Source of the DNA: Dryomyza anilis
Lineage: Eukaryota > Arthropoda > Insecta > Diptera > Dryomyzidae
Direction of reading: 5' to 3'
Length of the DNA: 64,000 nucleotides
Assembly: GCA_951804985.1 (NCBI GenBank)
Contig: OX638130.1
Coordinates: 82,516,583-82,580,582 of the forward strand
A model generated the notes under the pieces. The model searched no databases. It was not told where the DNA came from and saw only the letters and a program-made list of their open reading frames with translations. A program made the position numbers and the translations under genes. Shown here piece after piece: positions 56,407-64,000 of this stretch. Position 1 is the stretch's first letter; every line of letters starts with the position of its first letter.

Positions 56407-56656
56407 CTTTACTTCGTTTTTGATTGGATTTAAATTTGTATCTTAATGATTTACCACTATTTTTAATGATTTTCTTTTAACAATTTCGTTAAGGAGTTAT
56501 AACCAATAGAAGAAGCCAGAAAACTATCATAATGTCTTTGGGGAAAAAATTCGTCTTTAAAATTGAGCTAGAGTCTCTAAACAACTTAATTCTCCAACAC
56601 GTACTATTTCTGAAATATAAGCCTACAAACAACGAAGAATAGTTCTTACTTCAATT

Positions 56657-57110
56657 CCCTAATGGAAATTTGCCCGATGCGCCATCGGGAAATGATCGGG
56701 GTTTCGTCAGGTAACCCCTATTAGAGCAAATATGATCATTGCCTTGTCATGCCCTTATCATGCTCACCATAGCGGGTGTACATTATCTAAACAGCCAATG
56801 GTCCCGATCAAAGCTACATTAGTTGTTCCTCATAAAGAAATTTTCATCAATGATCAAGTTTGAATGAGGTATGATATTTTATTTCATCGGGTATTTGTAG
56901 TGCTATCGTATGCCCATGTTTTAACAAGGCAATGGTCAGATAAATAATGATATGGGGAATTACCCGATCAGTAGATTATCATTGCCTGAGGTGAGTACAT
57001 GATCAGGACATCGCGTTACAAGGACATCGTGGGCCTCGTCATATCCCGATCATCTCAAATAATGACATGATCAGTTCATGAGCATGGCCCTACCAAAATT
57101 TCTACTAGGG
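56657..57110. mobile_element. 454-bp MITE with TIR and 3-bp TSD, nested in the palindrome arm
   Basis: TIRs are CCCTAATGGAAATTT and the complement of AAATTTCTACTAGGG. The 3-bp repeat att flanks it (56654-56656 and 57111-57113). The opposite arm reads 'cttcaattttgaataaag' across this point (complement of 58077-58094), the exact empty site. Interior rich in 'tgatcattgcc' and 'cccgatc'. A 3-bp TSD fits PIF/Harbinger or CACTA-type elements; the superfamily is unresolved. Confidence 0.75.
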
Positions 57111-58564
57111 ATTTTGAATAAAGTCGTAGATATATATTATACAATTATTTTAGTGCAGTGAAAATTGCATCAATTTTTGGTTAAAATTGTGACGCTGATT
57201 CCGAAAATGGATCGGTTTTTTATTATTTGCTCTAGTTTTTGAGATATAGCCCATTTTTATTTTCTCATAGTTTTGCTCTTGTAACTTTTTTTAATATTCT
57301 AAGCAACGACAAAAATGAAAATAAGTTTTCTGCATTAGACACGGAAATTTTACTTTTTGCGCTACAAATTTTACTTTACAAGAAAAAGAACTTGCGAGAT
57401 ACAGACAACAGAAAACTCAAAATTAAAAAAAAATTATAAATTTTTTTATTAAAAAAAAAATGATTACTAGGTAAAAAAATGCAAAAAATGACTGTTATAC
57501 CTTGTTTTGTAGCACCATGTCTCTTCTTTAAAATATTATATAAAACAAATAAATTGTTGCGTTTTCTTAGGAAAAATCAAACATTTTTAAATGCTTAATT
57601 GAAATATTTGAAAATTTTGGCTTATTTGAATAAAGTATTATTAATTTTTTAATCAAAGGCAGTAATGTATTTTCTAATATAACAAATAAAGAATATACGT
57701 GGAGCTACAACAAAAAGGATTACCGTAATTTTTGACATTTATTTTGACCAAGTAATAATTTTTCATACTAAAAATTCATAATTTTTTGTCAACTTTTAAT
57801 TTTCTTTGGTCCACATCTCACAAATAAAATTGTTCACATGTAAAATAGAATTTTTGTATTATAGAACATGGTGCTGTGTATCTAATGCAGAAAACTTATT
57901 TTCGTTACTGTCATTGGATAGGATATTAAAAAAGTTACAAGGGCAAAACTATTAGAAAATAAAAATGGGCTATATCTCAAAAACTAGAGCTAATAATAAA
58001 AAACCGATGCCATTTTCGGAATCAGCGTCATAATTTTAACCAAAAATTCACTGCACTTAAATAATTGTAATACGACTTTATTCAAAATTGAAGTAAGAAC
58101 TATTCTTCGTTATTAGTAGGCTTATATTTCAGAAACAGTACGTGTTGGAGAATAAAGTTGTTTAGAGACTCTAGCTCAATTTTAATGACGAATATTTTTC
58201 CCAAAGACATTGTGATAGTTTTATGACTTCTTCTACTGGTTATAACTCCGTAACGAAATTGTTAAAAGAAAACCATTCAAATTAGTGGTAAATCGTTGAG
58301 ATACAAACTTAAAGTGTTCAGTGTAAATCATCCTTAGGAAGTTCCCTATAATCGCTCTTTAGACATCAAAAACGTACTATGAACCATTTCGCTACAAAAT
58401 GACGAACTATATTGCGTATCCACTGAACCCTTTAGGACCCAATATCGCCTAACGCAGACGTGTGGGGTATAAGTTTATACTACATTTTTGTTCCACTGAC
58501 CATAGAGAACCTGTAAATTAAAAAAAAATTGGAGTTCAAATTTTAGTGCCGCACAGTGTTATTT

Positions 58565-58637
58565 TTGCATATCCTTCTGCGTTTTACAAACGGATGACAA
58601 AATTGCATATAGTCTTTCACCCTTAGTGTGGGGTATA
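58565..58637 (-). mobile_element. family B head fragment (B5)
   Basis: On the minus strand: TATACCCCACACTAAGGGTG, then 'tttgtaaaacgcagaaggat', a diverged family B head. It stops 5 bp from the end of the large palindrome. Confidence 0.6.
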
Positions 58638-58639
58638 AT

Positions 58640-59167
58640 AAGAAGTTGCAATATAGGCTCCTGCAACAAACCATTTGTAATTTAGTATGAAATACAAATT
58701 AGTCCCACATCGTAGTATTTGGTTACTTGGGAGATATTATTTCAATGGAATTAATTCATATCATTAATTTAGAATAAAATGCATATGTAATATTCATGTA
58801 ACACGAGTCACAAAGATTAAATGTGTTTGTAATTCAGTTGAATTGCAACAAATATAGCGCTATTAGAAAAATCTAAACCGAAACCAATATTCATTTTAAA
58901 CCAGACATGCCATTCATTTCAATATTGTTACGAGTTCAGTGGAGAAATCACAAGATATTGGACCCGATGTCATAACGATATCAGGCTTCAAATTGGACCT
59001 ACATGATAGCCAGATATCGATTTGTTCTATCGGAGTTTTCTCGATATCGATAAGAAAAATAATCGAAGTTTGAGATTGGTTCGAAAAAATTCGGTATCGA
59101 TGTGATTTGTAATCTCATATTTTGTCGTTAAACTTGAATGTACGCGAAACTTGAAACATTAAAAGCG
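58640..59167. other. AT-rich stretch without recognisable genes
   Basis: TCGATATCGAT-type dyads at 59010-59105; no gene signal. Confidence 0.4.
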
Positions 59168-59382
59168 ATAAAAAAATACTATGTAAATAATAGTTTTACT
59201 ATTAAAAATAGTCAATAGGATAAATTATTAATTGAATCGGAAAATACCATTAAATACTAGAAAATACCATGACATTGCCATTGAGTTTATATGAAAAGAT
59301 TTATTTTTTGTACACTATTAAATCTATAATTGTCCTATTGACAAATTTTAATGGGATTTCAGCGAATTTTTTTCTGGGTGTA
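59168..59382 (-). mobile_element. TA-CAC MITE, inverted copy E3 (about 215 bp)
   Basis: Its complement is nearly identical to E1: shared 'tcaataggacaattat', 'aaataaatcttttcatata' and 'aactcaatggcaatgtcatg'. The right end TTTTTTTCTGGGTG is followed by TA; the left end (gcgataaaaaaatac) is degraded. Confidence 0.75.
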
Positions 59383-59609
59383 GTTCGAGAAAGTTTCGAG
59401 ACATGGCAAACTGAGAATAATTTGATTAACCATTGTTGAGGTGATAGAAAATTGCTCAACAATGAAGAACTCTTGTTTGAATTAAGTTCGGAATATTTCG
59501 TTTAATCAATTCATGGCTATGTAATATGTATTATTTAGGAACGACTAATTTCTCAGTTATGAATTCAGTATTGAAATTACTGAGAACTGAACACCGTGGA
59601 CTGATTATC

Positions 59610-59833
59610 TACACCCAGAAAAAAATTACCCCAAATCCCATTAAAATTGGTCAATAGGACAATTATTGATTTAATAGTATACAAAAAATAAATCTTTTCA
59701 TATAAACTCAATGGCAATGTCATGGTATTTTCGAGTATTTAATGGTATTTTCCGATTAAAATAATAATTTATCCTATTGACTATTTTTAATAGTAAAAAA
59801 CTATTATTTATATAGTATTTTTTTCTGGGCGTA
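59610..59833 (+). mobile_element. TA-CAC MITE, copy E1 (about 220 bp)
   Basis: Starts at TA then CACCCAGAAAAAAATT and ends AATTTTTTTCTGGGCG-like (complement CGCCCAGAAAAAAATAC) followed by TA. No coding capacity. Together with E3 it forms an inverted pair 227 bp apart. Confidence 0.78.
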
Positions 59834-60120
59834 TGTATGAACATCAAGCCTGAAATTTTAAATTTGATCTGGCGCAACACTCGAAAAATACACTTATATT
59901 TCATGGATGAGACTATCAGGATTAAATTCAGTTCTAGGCAATTTTTTTCATTTCGATTTCAATTAACTGGTTTTTTGAAAAGCCAACAAAATTACTTGTC
60001 AAATTAATTACTTTTTGTTAATACAGATATAACAAACTTTTTGGATGCTGTTCAATATTAACAATATAATATCCAATATTAATATATTAATATATTAAGT
60101 ATTTGGAATTTATTGTGTCT
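59834..60120. other. AT-rich stretch without recognisable genes
   Basis: No feature seen. Confidence 0.4.
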
Positions 60121-60900
60121 TGACTTGAAGAGTAGTTTTTCAATTGTGCTGCCAAATACATTTCTCTCATGCACTAATTAGAATTACACATAAAGTACCG
60201 TCAAGGAGTGACCACAGCTGACCCACTGAGCCTTGAAATACATTCGAATTTATTCGTGCTCTCTCCGGTTTGTGCGCCCACCCAAGTACGAATGCATTTC
60301 AATGACTGCCTTTCAAGTGTCCATCCAGTGGCATTGAGCAGTGGGCGATGACTCGAAGTAATAGCTGCTCTCACCTTGCGCTGGCAAGTCTTCCCTGGAG
60401 GCTGCTGCCGACATGAATGGAATGTCTTTGATGGATTTGACTTATTGGAAGCAATGTCCTGCGGTGCAACGAGGCGCAATGTCCTTGTGCCGACATGGCT
60501 CAAACCATTGAGTGTCCGATTGATGATGACTTTTAATTAAGTTGCTCCGGGCCCAGTGCAGCAAGAGTTCGAAGTAATTAAAATGCGTGTGATGAAAATT
60601 CGGTTTTGTTATATTTTATGGCAGCGAATCATACATCATACATATATGCATTACTGAATGTGAAAATAATTACAAATTAGACAGTTCAATTAAACTCTGT
60701 GGGTGCGTCGACGATAATCAATTGTGCCATAAATCTGCCGCGTTATCAGCGATACTAATTAATGACCGACAAAAACAGTGGGATCAACTTTATCAACACA
60801 TTCATCGCTCGCCCGGGGTGTTGCCGCTGTTCGGCATGGTGGCGATGGCCTCGTCGCTCGGTTCAGCATGCACTAAAACGCATTAATTAAATTTGAATAC
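60120..60900. other. complex island 10: candidate regulatory DNA
   Basis: Balanced unique DNA. The distal half (60540-60900) packs TAATTA, TTATCAGCGATA (GATA-type) and CATAAA sites around a GC-rich segment. The minus frame 60201-60503 is open for 100 codons but has no recognisable domain and I do not call it a gene. Confidence 0.35.
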
Positions 60901-61600
60901 AATTTATTGAATTATTTTATTCGGTTCAAAATTAAAAAATATATATTCTCCCTCTTTGTAAAATATGAAACGTTTTAAATAACTTTTTATGCCCAAAGTT
61001 ATTAGTATTATTTTTAATCTATTTAAAAAAATATTTTTTTTTAATTTGAAAAAATACCAAAAATCAATAAAGTATTCTTCAGTGTTTCATAAATATATGA
61101 ATGGTCGTATTGTAGAACAGAAAATAATCATAACAAATTCAACATAACAAATTAAATTTTTTAAAATTTAATCAATTTTAAATTCTGGGTTTCTTTTACA
61201 ATTTGTTACCATTTGAGTTGATTTATTCTGTTTCCAGATGATATTTTGATGTTCTAAATGTCATATATTCTAAAACATGATATAATTATACATGATAGAA
61301 GTATTAGAGTTCTGGTTCTTAGGCATCCCGTGCTTCTGTCAAACGCCAGATGATACTGTGAAAAGTCTCGTGTTTTTGTCAAATTGTTATATGGAATTTT
61401 GTGAGAGGTGTTCTGGAATAATTCTACCTTTTTATTGTATTATGTTCCGAAACATGATCTTTAATGACCTCTCATTTTCTACAACACTCAGAAAGCAGAT
61501 ATCTAATATTAAGAGAAGTTTACAAGAAATAGCGTCAAGTTAAAAAATGTCACTATTACAAAGAATATTTCCTTACCGGGTTAAATTGGAAACCATGAAG
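60901..61600. other. AT-rich stretch without recognisable genes
   Basis: The plus frame 61292-61543 is unrecognised and may be chance. Confidence 0.4.
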
Positions 61601-61602
61601 AT

Positions 61603-61822
61603 TCACTCAGAAAAATCCTATAAAAATTGGTCAATAGGACAGTTATTGATTCAATAGTATACAAAAAAATAATATTTTCATATAAACACAAAAACAATTT
61701 AATAGAATTTAATAGTATTTTGTAGTATTTAAAAGGATTTTCCTATTAATATAATAATTTATCTTATTGGCTAATTTTAATAGCAAAAAACTATTTATTT
61801 TATAGTATATTTTTCTGAGTGT
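61603..61822 (+). mobile_element. TA-CAC MITE family, copy E2 (about 220 bp)
   Basis: Starts CACTCAGAAAAATCCTATAA and ends ATATTTTTCTGAGTG; shares 'attggtcaataggaca' and 'ttatt.attcaatagtatac' type blocks with E1/E3 but with more differences. It lies 20-30 bp upstream of an RT fragment. Confidence 0.75.
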
Positions 61823-61837
61823 TTAAACAATACAGTT

Positions 61838-62092
61838 TAGAGTATGTTCTAGAAAGCGTAGTAAACTTTCACCTTGTGAATTATCTGGGAGCACAACGAA
61901 TTACTTAGTGACCGTCAATATGGTTTCCGTAGGACCAGATCCAGCGGTGACTTGATGACGGTCCTCTCCGAAAAGTAAAATAATTATATTCACCTTTTCG
62001 GGGAGAGTAAGGTTGTTGCTCTCGATATTTCCAAGGCTTTTGATCGAGTGTGGCATGAAGCCATCGTATCAAAACTAATTTCATATGGCTAA
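61838..62092 (+). pseudogene. LINE reverse transcriptase fragment (Jockey-like), broken
   Basis: Pieces of an RT fingers/palm region in two frames: first VLESVVNFHLVNYL (expected before the palm), then, after a frameshift, LLSDRQYGFRRTRSSGDL, an in-frame stop after VLSEK, then KVVALDISKAFDRVWHEAI, where DISKAFDRVWH is motif A with its catalytic aspartate. It ends at LISYG with a stop. This part of RT is absent from the other LINE copies here, so I cannot tell whether it belongs to either family. It is non-functional. Confidence 0.85.
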
Positions 62093-62103
62093 TTTTTTCT
62101 ATT

Positions 62104-62766
62104 AGGAATCTACTATATATTTGTGAATGTAAGTATGTATGCATATATGTATGTATTTCTGTCGGCTGAACCGAATTGAATAAAATGTTGACACAATATG
62201 TATGATGGGTCCGAGCAGAGTATAGGCTATATCTCGGTGAGATTGGTGGACTGGTCGTGGTACTTCCCATATAACCAAAAAATTAAAAACACATTATATC
62301 AGCAAATGGGATAGCAAATTTAATGAAATTTTGGTCAGAATCCATTCTAAACAGTCTAGCCGAATGTGGGCGGGATTGGACAACTGGGCGTGACACACCC
62401 CATAGAAGGTACATTTTGTGTAAGTCAACAGTTATTATGTGATATCAATATATTTCGCACCAAGGTATCAACCACACCAAATTCTTTAAACTCACCACAC
62501 CGAAATTCTTCACACCAAAATTCACCACACTAAAACTAACCACAATTAAATTCAATACACTGAAACTCACCACACTAAAACTCACCACACTAAAACATCT
62601 ACTGGGAAAACTCTACGGGAAGAATTCTACGGGAAAGCCTTCTGCGGGGAAGATTTCACGGGGAATAGTTCTACTGGGAAGAATTCTACGGGAAATCTTT
62701 CTACGAGGAAGCTTTCCACGGGGAAGCACATTCAAAAAATCTTTGCACGAGTCGTGCACGGGTCCA
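62104..62766 (-). mobile_element. family C element C4, minus strand
   Basis: On the minus strand it starts at 62766 with 'ctggacccgtgcacgactcg', followed by a 'ccccgtggaaagcttcc'-type minisatellite (62580-62730), the 'gtggtgagttttagtgt' minisatellite (62480-62580), and a diverged 3' end ('gggcgggattggacaactgg' plus strand, 'cggctgaaccgaattgaa') with TATGTATG instead of CAGACAGA. Confidence 0.72.
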
Positions 62767-63406
62767 GCTATAATTGATAAGTTTCGTTCGCAAGTTGAGC
62801 TCGCTAATTGCTATGATATTTTGGTTGTTGATACTACTTATGTATAGGACCAAAAATACATAATGTTCGGTATTTTCCGACATATATGACGCTAACTCTT
62901 CAACAAAGCCAAAACTCGGATTCAAAAAAGTCTATCACGAACCGATCGATTTAAAAAATTTCAAGATTTTCTAAAAGTCTAAAAATATCTCTTTGACGAT
63001 TTTTTTTTTTTTTGGGTTTTTTTATAAAAATAATTGACAACTTTTGGGGTCATTTAAAAGTAACGCATTAAATGAAATTTCATAAAACGCGGATTCAAAT
63101 ATGTCGATTATTGATCAGTGGATTTTAAAAATTCAAGGCTCCTCTAAGAGACTACACAAATCTTCTTAACTGAATTTTTGGATTATTGAAAAAATATCCT
63201 TTTTTAAAAATCATAAAAAAATCATTTTTAAAAATCACAAAAAACTCATTAAGGCTTAGGCTTTTAGAAGAGCCTGAAAATTTGTCATATTTGAATACGT
63301 GTTTTAGAAAGTTTCATTTAATGCGTCAAATGCCCTCAAAATTGGTAATTGCATCCACAAAACGTTGGTTAATTTGTAAAAATAATCTCGAATGATTATA
63401 CCACAG
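62767..63406. repeat. unclassified repeat with a large inverted repeat
   Basis: 63034-63103 pairs with 63286-63350 through 'catttaaaagtaacgcatta', 'aatgaaatttcataaaacgc' and 'ggattcaaatatg'; an inner pair involves 'aaggctcctctaagag' and 'cttttagaagagcct'. In addition 62905-62990 is a diverged direct copy of 63080-63160. Short frames here are not recognisable. Confidence 0.55.
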
Positions 63407-63414
63407 TAATACAA

Positions 63415-63717
63415 GTAGTCGCGGTAGTTCAGTGGTTAGTGCGTTGGAATGCGAGCCGAAAGGTCCCCGGTTCAAACCCGGACTGGGGCTAACAACATCT
63501 TTTCATAGAAACATTTTTGTATACCGCGCTACCTCTCGGCAGTAAATGGCAATCCTACGAGAGTAAAACATTGCCTATGAAAAGCTCTCACCCGCCGTTC
63601 GGATTCGGCAATAAACTGTACTGTACTTTGAGTACAAATGTAACACGCACGGCTCAAAATGGTGAGAGAGCTCGACCGAAGTTCTTATAGGACTGTAGTG
63701 CCAAACTATTATATTAT
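63415..63717 (+). mobile_element. tRNA-headed SINE (family D), copy D4, full length (303 bp) with 8-bp TSD
   Basis: The head 'gcggtagttcagtggttagt' (A box) and 'ggttcaaaccc' (B box) are followed by the family body and the tail '(gactgtagtgcc)aaactattatattatt'. The direct repeat taatacaa flanks it (63407-63414 and 63718-63725). The A and B boxes would serve as an internal RNA polymerase III promoter. This is the cleanest copy and the best consensus seed. The anticodon-loop position reads GCG, but the arm is imperfect, so the parent tRNA is uncertain. Confidence 0.92.
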
Positions 63718-63725
63718 TAATACAA

Positions 63726-64000
63726 TAAAATATAGATGACGTTTTACAATTTTTCTAAACATATACCTGCGTTTTTTTTAATCAATCCGAAATGGGTTAA
63801 AAAATCCCAGATAGCAAACGTGCGTCGTACAAAAAATCATGTTGTGCGGGCTTACCAAGCGCGTGCTTTATGCGAAGAAAATTAACACAAAACGTGTGGG
63901 CGCACGACATGAGTGCGTAGTGAGAGCAGTGTGCGAGCACACAAAATATCAGGCGCACGAATGAGTGTTTAATGCGAGCATACAACAATCTCATAAGTAA
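63726..64000. other. window end: GC-richer patch with 'gtgcgagcac' motifs
   Basis: From 63815 the DNA becomes GC-richer with repeated 'gcgcgtgc', 'gcgcacga' and 'tgcgagca(c/t)' motifs. This may be the end of another repetitive element that continues beyond the window. Confidence 0.35.

Larger units (their letters stand above)
55879..58559. mobile_element. large palindromic element: ~0.85-0.9-kb inverted arms around a ~130-bp spacer
   Basis: The ends are ACACAGTGCGGCA (55879-55891) and the complement of TGCCGCACAGTGT (58547-58559). Complementary blocks run inward in order: 'gtagtataaacttatacc', 'cgaaatggttcata', 'aactatcataatgtctttgg', 'ctgattccgaaaatgg', 'tagtttttgagatatagccc', 'attacttggt' and others, to about 57545 on the left and 57680 on the right. 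The left arm is lengthened by two nested elements. No transposase frame is visible. It could be a long-TIR DNA transposon derivative. Confidence 0.75.

Noticed and set aside
60201..60503. 100-codon minus-strand frame
   Set aside because: No recognisable domain and no supporting splice or promoter context; open frames of this size are expected in a GC-richer island.
63415..63490. Functional tRNA gene
   Set aside because: A and B boxes are present, but the anticodon arm is imperfect and the same head occurs in four copies fused to a shared non-tRNA body with TSDs, so it is a SINE head.

Overview
The window is AT-rich, repeat-saturated eukaryotic DNA from an insect, most likely a higher fly (cyclorrhaphan Diptera). 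The evidence is two kinds of Jockey-like LINE, TGTCTG microsatellites inside short interspersed elements that share the 'TATATATTCTTGATCAGCAT' type core seen in many fly genomes, CAACAACAA-type runs in the few complex stretches, and no bacterial gene structure. I cannot name the species. I find no intact host protein-coding gene. Almost every open reading frame is either inside a decayed transposon, forced by a simple repeat whose period is a multiple of three, or short and unrecognisable.

The layout alternates between two kinds of DNA. (1) About ten islands of higher-complexity, relatively GC-rich, apparently single-copy DNA lie near 2.3-3.0, 6.8-7.2, 13.5-14.35, 20.6-21.25, 25.1-25.65, 33.6-35.1, 39.2-40.1, 45.6-46.55, 52.2-53.1 and 60.1-60.9 kb. 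They look like conserved noncoding or regulatory DNA of a long intron or gene desert, and three hold a TATA-box-like octamer. (2) Between them lies a dense mosaic of transposable elements, often nested.

The families recognised, with working names used here, are as follows. Family A (five clear copies and one old one) and family B (five) are 0.4-0.8 kb elements with a hairpin at each end. Family C is elements with internal minisatellites and a common 3' end, including a three-unit head-to-tail array at 47.8-50.15 kb. SINE D is a tRNA-headed SINE with four copies, three with clear target-site duplications (TSDs). There are three hAT-type elements with 8-bp TSDs and two solo LTRs with 4-bp TSDs, one of them interrupted by a LINE. 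Two copies of one Jockey-like LINE 3' end and one RT fragment complete the LINEs. A set of TA-flanked, MITE-like elements shares ends of the type CAC(T/C)CAGAAAAA. Finally there is a 2.7-kb palindromic element at 55.88-58.56 kb with arms of about 0.85-0.9 kb, itself invaded by two smaller elements.

The nesting gives a relative history. A3 and a SINE sit inside a TA-flanked element; A5 inside a hAT; A2 inside a C element; a SINE inside another C element; a LINE inside a solo LTR; another LINE inside repeat G; and a 454-bp MITE inside one arm of the large palindrome, whose other arm preserves the empty site. A1 and A3 appear identical by eye over some 550 bp, so family A moved recently or is homogenised. 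All identities were judged by eye.
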